In this document: positions 36,896 through 43,552 of the stretch, piece by piece | Layout: each line of letters starts with the position of its first letter | Numbering within the stretch: position 1 is the stretch's first letter | IMG/VR virus record: IMGVR_UViG_3300042527_000442 | Location: 1 to 43,552 of that record | DNA: 43,552 bases | Direction: 5' to 3' (one strand) | DNA from: a virus | The notes under the pieces: generated by a model | Database searches by the model: none | What the model was told of the DNA's origin: nothing | What the model saw: the letters and a program-made list of their open reading frames with translations, nothing else | Position numbers and translations under genes: made by a program

Positions 36896-37502
36896 ACATC
36901 GCCGCCAGTAGCGGAAGGTCGATAGCCGCGCCCCATTGCTCGGCCATAGCTCTGGCAATCCCTTCGTATGTCTTGCTTCTGATCTTCCAGCGGTCGGGCG
37001 ACGGGGCCAGCTTGTTCTGCCCGCTCGCGGTCTGGTTCTCCCACCTATCCCGATGCTCAAGGACGCTGGTGGGCCGCAGGGGTGGCAATCCCTTCAGCCA
37101 GAGACAGGTGGCCTTCGACTCTGGGTGGCCGAACTGCCAAGGCTGAATGGTCTGGTCGGGCTTCCGCCAGAGCGATGACATGATGCAGACCGGGTTTTCA
37201 ATGGCGATATGCGGAATGTCGGCCTTCGCCAGCCGCATGAAAAACGACACGCTCGCCTGCTGCCTGCCGTCCATCCGCTTCGCCTGGAAGTGCCTAGCAC
37301 CGCTCACCGACAGGTCGGTGCATGGCGGATGGGCAATCATCAAATCCCAAGGGTAGTCCAGAACGTCACGAACGTCGCCTTGGTAGTGCGGGCCTGGCGT
37401 CTCGGTGGGCAGGAGATCGCACGACATAGCCTCATGCCCAAGAGCCAAGAAGGCGTCTCGGACGCTGCCGCTGTATTCGCAGGCGATGAGTACCCGTGCC
37501 AT
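36894..37502 (-). CDS. Phage DNA cytosine methyltransferase-like protein
   Basis: A 202-residue protein. The beginning (V-L-I-A-C-E-Y-S-G-S-V-R-D-A-F-L-A-L-G-H) is an AdoMet-binding Rossmann start. D-L-M-I-A-H-P-P-C-T-D-L carries the P-P-C motif (C61) equivalent to motif IV of C5-cytosine methyltransferases, and A-I-E-N-P (residues 100-104) resembles the motif VI E-N-V. It lacks a recognisable target-recognition domain and is short. Similar phage proteins are called cytosine methyltransferases, but activity is not assured. No partner nuclease is adjacent, so protection of phage DNA from host restriction is the likely use. Confidence 0.75.
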   Translation of the reverse strand: MARVLIACEYSGSVRDAFLALGHEAMSCDLLPTETPGPHYQGDVRDVLDYPWDLMIAHPPCTDLSVSGARHFQAKRMDGRQQASVSFFMRLAKADIPHIAIENPVCIMSSLWRKPDQTIQPWQFGHPESKATCLWLKGLPPLRPTSVLEHRDRWENQTASGQNKLAPSPDRWKIRSKTYEGIARAMAEQWGAAIDLPLLAAM

Positions 37503-37573
37503 TTCCCGAGCCTACGCGCATAGCCAAATCTGGCAACAGCATTTCCGAGAGCGAATTGCGCTCTCTTGTGGGC

Positions 37574-37801
37574 CTAGCGCAGTTCGTCATCCTGCGGCAA
37601 CGGCACCGCATCGGTCGGCGGCAGTTTCTCCAACCACTCGCTATAGCCATGCCAGTAGTACCCTTCGCCGCAGTCGGTGAGGAGGTCGGCCCCGACGAGC
37701 ATCGTGCCGCCGGTGCCAGCCACCGGCTGAATCTGCCGGTCGGCGTGGGCCGCGTTGAGGATCGCCAGTTCGTCCAGATGTGCGGAGGCGTCAAGCCACA
37801 T
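37574..37801 (-). CDS. Small protein coupled to the LamG fibre gene
   Basis: A 75-residue acidic protein: L-D-E-L-A-I-L-N-A-A-H-A-D, then G-T-M-L-V-G-A-D-L-L-T-D and W-H-G-Y-S-E-W-L-E-K-L-P. Its ATG overlaps the upstream fibre stop as TAATG, so it is translated right after the fibre. Fibre-specific chaperones are often encoded this way, but there is no family match. Confidence 0.66.
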   Translation of the reverse strand: MWLDASAHLDELAILNAAHADRQIQPVAGTGGTMLVGADLLTDCGEGYYWHGYSEWLEKLPPTDAVPLPQDDELR

Positions 37802-39402
37802 TAGACGTTCCTCCCCAGAGCGGCCTGCAAGGCTTGCGTGGCGGTATTGAACGCCGTCACCTGCGCCCCCGTCATGCCAAGCCCGATGGAGTACGACCGG
37901 AGCCGCTGCCCGAAGTGAACCACCGGGGCGCCGTTTTGGTTGCGGGCGAACACAAAGAAGGGCTGTGCGGGGTTGGCAAAATTGGCGTTTGTCGTGACCG
38001 CCGTTCCAGCAACTCCGTTTGCGTAGCCAATGTGATTGGTGGCGCTGGTTCGCGAGCCGACCACAAAGACTGGCGATGTGTACGAGGGAGTCTGTCCGTT
38101 GGCATTGGAGTTGATGAACGTGTTCGCGACGGTCGCCGCCAACTGGATTTCCGATTCGTGCGTGATGACAAGCGGCGGATTCGTGAAGGTGTAGACGCCG
38201 AGTGCAATCTGCGCGCTGAACGTACCGGCAGCGTAGACCGACAGGTGGCCGCTCTGCGACAGGTCTGGGATTACGCTCGCGTTGAGGCCAGTGTTCAAAT
38301 ACCTGCTGGTTCCGTTGCCAAGCAGCCCGCCCGTCGATCCTGTTTCAACGTAACTGGCTAAGGTAAAGTTGACGTTCGTATCCGTCGCACTCCCGAACTG
38401 CGCCCCGCCAAGCGACGGGCCGCGATAGAGCGGGACGAGGCAGGCCGAGAGGTTGCCGCCGCAGAACAGGTTGAGCCGGTAGAATCGGTCGCGCAGCCCC
38501 GCAGAGTCGATGGCATCGCAGAAGTTGTTGACCGCAGCGGCGGTCGTTTCGCTAACGGTGCCGCCGCTGGACAAGACGCGGCTGATCCACGACCGGCACT
38601 CGGGGTGAAGCGTGGATGCAGCGGATGGCGCGAGCGGCACGCCAGCGAGCCGCTGCACCTCGGAGGCCGTGATGGCACGGTTGTAGACCACCAACTCGTC
38701 TATCGTTCCCGGCCAAACGATGGTGCACGGCATGCCAGACGAGAAACTGGATAACGTCTTGCCTGCGGCGTATGTCACTGGCGTCCTCGCTACGCCATTG
38801 ACGTACATGGTGTACGTTCGCGTGACGGGGTCGGCCACAAACGCGAGGTGCGTCCACTGGCCGTTTGGAGTGACGGAGGTCAAGCCTCCGGGGATGTTGA
38901 TGCCCGTTTGGTACGAGACAAACGTGTTGTCGGTGAAGTAGCATCGCGAGCTTACTGACGCAAATCCGTTGGCTGGCTGGCCCCCGCTAAATCGCGGAAT
39001 ATCCGCTCCTGCGCTGGCGATGGTATTAAACGCGATGACAGCCGCCGTGCTGCCTGTTCCCTGCGTTCCATATGTCAGGTCGGTGAAAACCCAGAACGCA
39101 ATGCTCCATCCCGCTACGTTGGCATCAAACTGCGGAGTTGCGTTGTAGGAGCCGCGAAAGAGTCTCGCGGGTGTCGGGTTCCACTGGGTGCCAGATGCAG
39201 ACAACAGCCTGCCGCTCCCGTTGCGACCGGGGTTCGACACGGCACCAGACGATGTTAGGTGAAATCCACTGCCGCCAACGTCCAACGCCTGCGCGTTGGT
39301 GAGCGTGGCGTCTTCACTCATCGGCCAATACGCGACAAGCCCCGGCAGGTCGCGGGGGTCGAAGCCGGTGGGCCGGAAGTAAGCGATCTTCGCGGAGAGC
39401 AT
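37801..39402 (-). CDS. LamG-like fibre protein with a second domain
   Basis: A 533-residue virion protein. Residues about 20-250 form a LamG jelly roll: L-V-A-Y-W-P-M-S-E-D-A, W-S-I-A-F-W-V-F, Q-W-T-H-L-A-F-V-A-D-P, M-Y-V-N-G-V and I-D-E-L-V-V-Y-N-R-A-I-T-A-S-E-V-Q-R-L. A second part (about 265-533) begins S-W-I-S-R-V-L-S-S-G-G-T-V-S and has F-Y-R-L-N-L-F-C-G, a pattern seen in many phage surface proteins. Probably a carbohydrate-binding head fibre or tail fibre. Linked to the collagen-like protein upstream by TAATG. Confidence 0.82.
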   Translation of the reverse strand: MLSAKIAYFRPTGFDPRDLPGLVAYWPMSEDATLTNAQALDVGGSGFHLTSSGAVSNPGRNGSGRLLSASGTQWNPTPARLFRGSYNATPQFDANVAGWSIAFWVFTDLTYGTQGTGSTAAVIAFNTIASAGADIPRFSGGQPANGFASVSSRCYFTDNTFVSYQTGINIPGGLTSVTPNGQWTHLAFVADPVTRTYTMYVNGVARTPVTYAAGKTLSSFSSGMPCTIVWPGTIDELVVYNRAITASEVQRLAGVPLAPSAASTLHPECRSWISRVLSSGGTVSETTAAAVNNFCDAIDSAGLRDRFYRLNLFCGGNLSACLVPLYRGPSLGGAQFGSATDTNVNFTLASYVETGSTGGLLGNGTSRYLNTGLNASVIPDLSQSGHLSVYAAGTFSAQIALGVYTFTNPPLVITHESEIQLAATVANTFINSNANGQTPSYTSPVFVVGSRTSATNHIGYANGVAGTAVTTNANFANPAQPFFVFARNQNGAPVVHFGQRLRSYSIGLGMTGAQVTAFNTATQALQAALGRNV

Positions 39403-40808
39403 TAGAAGTTCTGCGCCGCTGTGCCGTACCAGTTCGTCCCGTCTGACACGAACACCAAGATGTCCCGCTTGTTACTCGTCGCCGTGATCGTCGGCGCGGT
39501 GCCGCCAGCCCACAACACGCCGGTAAACGTCGCCGTGAACGTCCCGCCCTGCGTGAGTATCAACGTGATCGAAGCCCCAGCGGTCGCGGTGGGCATCGTG
39601 AACGTGCAGTTGCCGTTGAGCGTCACGGTCTGGACGCTGCCGGTGGTCAGGGCCAGCGTCGTTGATGTGCCGCTGTTGCCCACGGTCTGCGTCTGCTCAA
39701 GGACGATGGGGAGGCGGGCGAGGGCCAGACTTCCGCTACCGATCTGCGAGGCTGGGAGGCTGGGGATGCGAGCAACGTCCAGCGTTCCCGTTAGGTCAGC
39801 CGCCGATCCGCTGGTGGCGACGGCGGCGAGGCCGCTTACCTGACTTGCACTATGCGTATGACCTACGGCACTGGCCCCGATGTCGGCGGGCGTGAGAGCG
39901 TCCGAGCCGCCCGTCGAGTGCGAAGCCTTGTGGGCCGCCAGAGCAAGCGAGCCGCTCGAAGTCGTCAGCCCCGCGCCGATGGAAAGGGCGACGGTCTTCG
40001 TGCCAGCGTCATAGGTGACGGGAGCGGTCGCGGCAGCCACGCCGCTATCGCCCGTGTCGCCCTTTGGCCCAGTGGCTCCCGTCGCTCCAGCGGCCCCGGT
40101 CGCGCCGGTGGCACCAGTTGCCCCCGCTGGTCCTTGCAGGCCGGTGTCGCCCGTATCGCCCTTTGCACCTTGGGGGCCAGTAGTTCCCGTCGCGCCCGCC
40201 GGGCCTTGGGGTCCGGTGTCGCCTTGATCGCCCTTCGGGCCTTGTGGTCCCGTGGCACCTTGCGGACCTTGCGGCCCAACGTCGCCAGTGTCTCCCTTCG
40301 GCCCTTGCGCGCCGGTAGCCCCGGTCGCACCAGTGGCACCTGCCGCGCCGGTCGGGCCTGCGGCTCCTTGCGTTCCCTGTGGGCCGGTCGGTCCTGCCGG
40401 GCCTTGGTCGCCCGTGTCGCCCTTTGGCCCTTGTGGTCCCGTTGGCCCCGCTGGGCCTGCCGCGCCCGTCGCGCCAGCTTGTCCTGCTGGGCCTTGATTG
40501 CCGGTATCGCCTTTCGGTCCCGGCGGACCAGCGGCACCAGTTGCGCCAGTTGCACCTGCGGGACCAGTCGCCCCCTGCGTACCTTGAGGACCGGATGGGC
40601 CTTGTGGGCCAGCCGGGCCGGTCGCACCAGCAGCCCCCGCCGGGCCAGCCGGCCCCTGCGGGCCGGCGACGCCGTTGGCAGCGAAGTACGCCCCGATCTG
40701 CTGGACGCTCGTCCTCTTCGTGGCGTTGGCGCTCGACACGATGAGCAGGTCGGTCCCCGCGACGGTCGTGACGGCGGGCAATTCGCTGACGCGCTTCTGG
40801 AGTGCCAT
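39402..40808 (-). CDS. Collagen-like fibre protein
   Basis: A 468-residue protein. The N terminus ([21 protein letters not shown]) is a beta domain frequently used to anchor fibres. Residues about 48-250 are an almost uninterrupted G-x-y collagen repeat (G-P-Q-G, G-A-T-G, G-D-T-G). A C-terminal trimerisation or tip domain has [12 protein letters not shown] and a final W-Y-G-T-A-A-Q-N-F. It is located among head genes rather than with the tail fibres, so a head fibre is possible. Collagen repeats are prone to recombination. Confidence 0.86.
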   Translation of the reverse strand: MALQKRVSELPAVTTVAGTDLLIVSSANATKRTSVQQIGAYFAANGVAGPQGPAGPAGAAGATGPAGPQGPSGPQGTQGATGPAGATGATGAAGPPGPKGDTGNQGPAGQAGATGAAGPAGPTGPQGPKGDTGDQGPAGPTGPQGTQGAAGPTGAAGATGATGATGAQGPKGDTGDVGPQGPQGATGPQGPKGDQGDTGPQGPAGATGTTGPQGAKGDTGDTGLQGPAGATGATGATGAAGATGATGPKGDTGDSGVAAATAPVTYDAGTKTVALSIGAGLTTSSGSLALAAHKASHSTGGSDALTPADIGASAVGHTHSASQVSGLAAVATSGSAADLTGTLDVARIPSLPASQIGSGSLALARLPIVLEQTQTVGNSGTSTTLALTTGSVQTVTLNGNCTFTMPTATAGASITLILTQGGTFTATFTGVLWAGGTAPTITATSNKRDILVFVSDGTNWYGTAAQNF

Positions 40809-40816
40809 GTGATCCC

Positions 40817-41239
40817 TTAGTCGACTGCCAGCGGAATAACGATTTCGTCGCCCTGCTCCGTCACGATAAACGTGATGTCGCGGTCGATCTGCTTCGTGTG
40901 AATGCGGAGGATCGTCTGGAACGCATCTGCGTAGTGGAAGATCGGCACGCCACGGGGGGCGGTCACTTCATACAACGTCGCCACGCCGTCAAGCGTCTCG
41001 AAGATCACGTCGCCACGCCTCGGCTCGCCGTAGGGGAGCTCGTCTGTCTTGACCAAGTAGTCGCGGCTCTCCCAGGCTTCAATCACGCCGTTTTGTCCTT
41101 GAGCCTCAAACGTCGAGCGGCTGATCGAGGCGGTCATCTGGGCCGTGTTGTTCCCACGCTTGTATGCACAGAGCGTCCCAGCCGACTGCTTGAGTTGGGC
41201 TGCGAGCCACGCGGAACCGGAGCGGAGAAGGTCGGCCAT
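40817..41239 (-). CDS. Head-tail joining candidate
   Basis: A 140-residue protein with an N-terminal helix ([13 protein letters not shown]) followed by strands: [27 protein letters not shown]. This resembles stopper or head-closure proteins of siphophages. It is the first gene after the capsid cement-like gene and a terminator-like hairpin. TTGAAGGAAAC lies before the ATG. Confidence 0.6.
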   Translation of the reverse strand: MADLLRSGSAWLAAQLKQSAGTLCAYKRGNNTAQMTASISRSTFEAQGQNGVIEAWESRDYLVKTDELPYGEPRRGDVIFETLDGVATLYEVTAPRGVPIFHYADAFQTILRIHTKQIDRDITFIVTEQGDEIVIPLAVD

Positions 41240-41250
41240 TTGTTTCCTTC

Positions 41251-41324
41251 AAGAAAAGCCACCGCCGCAACGCCCCGGCGGCGCGCTGGAGGTGATAGCG
41301 CACCTGCCGGGGGTTGCGGTGTGG
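41251..41324 (-). terminator. Long hairpin with U-tract after the capsid genes
   Basis: Arms at 41265-41279 and 41306-41319 pair over 14 bases with one bulged base, and a further four pairs extend the stem (CCAC/GTGG). On the transcribed minus strand the stem is followed at once by CTTTTCTT. Motif 2 copy iv lies in the 26-base loop. This is a good intrinsic terminator or attenuator that would lower expression downstream of the abundant capsid proteins. Confidence 0.68.
41295..41304. repeat. Intergenic motif 2, copy iv
   Basis: ATAGCGCACC inside the loop of the capsid terminator-like hairpin. It shares the nine-base core ATAGCGCAC with copies i, ii and iii. Confidence 0.55.
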
Positions 41325-41334
41325 ACTCGAATGC

Positions 41335-41658
41335 TCAACCGATGTTGATGAGCACCTGGACGCTCGCGTCGCCAGACACAGCCGCCTTCGCAGCCTTGCC
41401 TGCACGCTTGTTGTTGGTCGCGGTCGTCGTGATGTTGCCGGCCGTGGCGTCCCAGTAAACGAGAGCACCCTGACCGATCGCACCCGTCGCCTTCGGCATC
41501 GACCAGGAGCCGCCCACATCAACCTTGCCGAGCGCGTTGGCCGCGATGGCATGAGGAGCCACGCACACCAGGTCGTTGAGTACGACCACGGCACCAGCCG
41601 CAACAGCGGAGGACGGCGTGTGGTCGATGAGCCGGCCCTCTTGAACGTAATCAGCCAT
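41335..41658 (-). CDS. Capsid cement-like protein (DUF2190 type)
   Basis: A 107-residue protein with the DUF2190 pattern: M-A-D-Y-V-Q-E-G-R-L-I-D-H-T-P, then A-V-A-A-G-A-V-V-V-L-N-D-L-V-C-V-A, then G-Q-G-A-L-V-Y-W-D-A-T-A-G-N-I-T-T-T. Such small beta proteins decorate and stabilise phage capsids and sit beside the major capsid gene, as here. The ATG at 41656-41658 has AGGTG upstream; 14 residues further upstream in the frame are rejected. Confidence 0.82.
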   Translation of the reverse strand: MADYVQEGRLIDHTPSSAVAAGAVVVLNDLVCVAPHAIAANALGKVDVGGSWSMPKATGAIGQGALVYWDATAGNITTTATNNKRAGKAAKAAVSGDASVQVLINIG

Positions 41659-41748
41659 TTGGATCACCTGCTTTCTTGGAAATGGGTTGGGTTGAATCAT
41701 GCCGCCGGGCGGGAGTCAGCCCCCGCCCGGCGGTCACGGTTTGTCAGA

Positions 41749-43552
41749 CTAGGTCGCGTCGCCCTTCACGGAGGCGAGGTACTCGGCCTTGGCGACGCCA
41801 AAGTCGAAGTAGCCACGCATCTGCACGCCGAGCGTGTTGAAGTCGGCTTCCGCCGTCTCCACCACCGGGCTCTGCACGCCGTTGAGGAACGCCACTTCCA
41901 TCGCCGGCAGGTCAGCCGGGTTGGCGACGAGGTAGTAGTCCTCGGCGCTCGACAGGTATGAGGTCGAGACGACCTGGTAGCGACCGGCGAGCACGTTCAC
42001 GTTGGGACCAGCGGACGACCCGCCGACGAGCAGGGCAGAGCCCATGATCTCGGCAGCCGCGATCTCAAGGTCCGCTGGCACGAGCAGGATGCGGGGATCA
42101 ACCGCAACCGGGTTGCCGTCAGGATCCTTGAGCTTGCGGAACTTCGTCGCCAGCTTCTTCAGGTTGGCGAGCGAGAGCGCGCCAGCCGTCGACTCCAGGT
42201 TGCCCCGGCCCGACGTGTACCACGATCCGTGGTTCGCCTGGAACTCAGTCCAGAAAGCGTCGTTCAGGGCAAGAGCGCCGCCACGACCGATCCGCTGCGG
42301 GACAGCGGTCAGAGCGCCGAGATCATCGTTGATGAGGTCGGTGCGGGTCACGCTCGTCATGATGCCGTAGGTGTCGGCCGAGATCGTGCGGCTCTCGTCG
42401 CTCGCAGCGGCGTTCTTGAGCTCGCCGCCGTTGGCGACCTTCTCGAACTTCATGCCGCCGTTGAGCCGGTACGAGGTCATCGTCTTGAAGTCGTTGACCG
42501 AACGCACCGAAGAGACCGAACGCCACGAGCTCTCGACGCCGTTGAAACCGGCGAGGAGGAACTTGTTGACGGTCGACGACAGGATGCCGGCGATCGAGTG
42601 GGTCGCCCACGCGGCCTGCATGATGGGACGCAGCGTCGAGGCGGTCAGGCGGCGCGGGCCGTCGTAACCGTTGGCCTCGGCCGCAGCGACCAGCACTTCG
42701 CCGAGGCTCGTCGACCGCTGCACCTTGGCAGCCGCTTCGAGGGTCTTGGCGTCGTAGTGCTTTTCGATCTGCGGGAGGCCGCCCTGGAGGGCGAAGGACG
42801 CTTCGATCACGGCCGCCTGGTTCTCAGGAGCCTTGGAGACGTGAACGGCCGGAGCCGCCGGACGCTCGTCGCGGGTAGCGGTGAGCTTTTCCATGTTGGA
42901 AACCTTCTGGGTAAGGGCTTCGATCTGTGCCTTGAGCTCGTCGCTCGAACCGGCTTCGACCTTGGGGGCTTCCACGGCGACGCTCGCCGGGGCTTCCACC
43001 GCAGCAGCCACGACGGGCTCCTCGATGGGCGTTTCGCTGGCGTTGTCCGCCATGGTTTGCTCCTGGGCCTCTTCGGCCGCGATAGAGACAGCCGTGCTCC
43101 TGTCGGCCCCGAGCGTCACGAATGACGTTTCGCGGAGGGTCGACGCACGGACGATGCGGACAGGCCCAACGTGGGACTGCCCGTTTGCGGTGGTGGCCTG
43201 GTCTTCGCCAAACTTCAGATGCCGACCGACATCGGCACCGACGCTGGCCTGCCACTGGTAGCCCTTCTCGGCGAGGGCGAGCACTTGGCGAGCGTTTTCG
43301 CTATCGGCGAGGATCTCGCCTTCGACGATGAGCTCGTTCCCCTGCACGCTCGGCACGCCTTGCCCGAGGATCGACCCGAGGGCGTAGTCGTGGCCGATGA
43401 CAATCGGGATCGTGCTCGGCAGCGACATCCCGGCAAGGTCGATCACGACCGGCTCGCGGCTCCACCCCTGCCGAATCGGCGCGCCGGTGTAGGCCACGAT
43501 GCGGAACTTCTTCGGCCCCGGCGCGGACTCGCCGTCAGCCGCCTGGAGAAAC
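41749..43552 (-). CDS. Prohead protease fused to Mu gpT-like major capsid protein (5' end missing)
   Basis: At least 600 residues are visible; the frame is open to the window edge. The N-terminal part (F-R-I-V-A-Y-T-G-A-P-I, then P-V-V-I-D-L-A-G-M) is a prohead maturation protease beginning. Candidate catalytic residues are H36 in I-G-H-D-Y and S85 in Q-A-S-V-G (numbered from GTG 43497). A Glu/Ala-rich and coiled-coil linker (about 140-225) resembles a scaffold. The remainder resembles Mu gpT-type capsid proteins, with L-I-N-D-D-L-G-A-L and F-W-T-E-F. An internal ATG at 43051-43053 is preceded by AGGAG, so a scaffold-capsid form may be made separately. Confidence 0.83.
   Translation of the reverse strand, partial: FLQAADGESAPGPKKFRIVAYTGAPIRQGWSREPVVIDLAGMSLPSTIPIVIGHDYALGSILGQGVPSVQGNELIVEGEILADSENARQVLALAEKGYQWQASVGADVGRHLKFGEDQATTANGQSHVGPVRIVRASTLRETSFVTLGADRSTAVSIAAEEAQEQTMADNASETPIEEPVVAAAVEAPASVAVEAPKVEAGSSDELKAQIEALTQKVSNMEKLTATRDERPAAPAVHVSKAPENQAAVIEASFALQGGLPQIEKHYDAKTLEAAAKVQRSTSLGEVLVAAAEANGYDGPRRLTASTLRPIMQAAWATHSIAGILSSTVNKFLLAGFNGVESSWRSVSSVRSVNDFKTMTSYRLNGGMKFEKVANGGELKNAAASDESRTISADTYGIMTSVTRTDLINDDLGALTAVPQRIGRGGALALNDAFWTEFQANHGSWYTSGRGNLESTAGALSLANLKKLATKFRKLKDPDGNPVAVDPRILLVPADLEIAAAEIMGSALLVGGSSAGPNVNVLAGRYQVVSTSYLSSAEDYYLVANPADLPAMEVAFLNGVQSPVVETAEADFNTLGVQMRGYFDFGVAKAEYLASVKGDAT
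43051..43067 (-). promoter_or_regulatory. Internal ribosome-binding site and start within the protease-capsid gene
   Basis: On the minus strand CAGGAGCAAACCATG places AGGAG seven bases before an in-frame ATG at 43051-43053 (residue 149 from GTG 43497). It would yield a scaffold-plus-capsid product lacking the protease, as nested starts do in lambda C/Nu3-type systems. Confidence 0.6.

Noticed and set aside
39852-40820. 322-codon plus-strand frame opposite the collagen-like gene
   Set aside because: It is the antisense reading of G-x-y repeats, which stays open because of biased codons; the minus-strand protein is clearly real.

Overview
This window is most of the genome of a temperate, tailed double-stranded DNA phage with a G+C-rich sequence. 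The tape measure, tail-tube genes and tail-terminator-like gene with no visible contractile sheath suggest a siphovirus-like particle. Everything except one gene is read on the minus strand; only the tyrosine integrase at 12.78-13.70 kb is on the plus strand. The host cannot be read off directly. Planctomycetota is my weak first guess, from the look of several small orphan proteins and a papain-like peptidase in the lysis-like region.

The integrase sits in the middle, with phage genes on both sides. The left edge breaks just after the first codons of the probable portal gene and the right edge breaks inside the protease-capsid gene. These two genes are normally neighbours, so the sequence behaves as a circular or circularly permuted phage genome opened near the portal, not as an integrated prophage with host DNA at its ends.

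Reading in the direction of transcription (right to left): 43.55-40.8 kb holds a prohead protease/major capsid fusion, a capsid cement-like protein, a terminator-like hairpin and a head-tail joining candidate. 40.8-37.6 kb holds collagen-like and LamG-type fibre genes. 37.5-35.1 kb is a small accessory island (cytosine methyltransferase-like protein, DUF551 protein, orphans) punctuated by a recurrent intergenic motif. 35.0-29.3 kb holds tail terminator, tail completion, three tail-tube-like paralogues, a G/GT tail assembly chaperone pair with a clear -1 slippery site, and the tape measure. 29.3-20.2 kb holds distal tail and fibre proteins. 20.1-17.4 kb holds a zincin-like peptidase, a metallophosphoesterase and a nucleotide-metabolism-like protein. 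17.4-13.7 kb is a run of small membrane proteins around a membrane-anchored papain-like peptidase, which is the best lysis candidate.

The switch region is 12.8-11.6 kb. Integrase, an excisionase-like protein and a small HTH protein lie among sigma70-like promoters that carry repeated GATCNNTGCATAT sites. The leftward early operon follows (11.6-3.1 kb): RecT-type annealing protein, winged-helix proteins, an HNH-SF2 helicase fusion, a DUF1376 replication protein, a LexA-like wing without peptidase, a phage sliding clamp, an HTH protein and a RusA resolvase. A non-coding A-tract-rich stretch of about 337 bases separates this from the GpA-type terminase large subunit, a GNAT acetyltransferase and the small gene that precedes the portal. 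No DNA polymerase or primase is visible, so replication probably recruits the host replisome through the phage clamp and helicase.

Many genes overlap by ATGA, GTGA, TTGA, TAATG or TGATG, which indicates dense translational coupling. GTG and TTG starts were chosen where they create such overlaps or have a good Shine-Dalgarno sequence.
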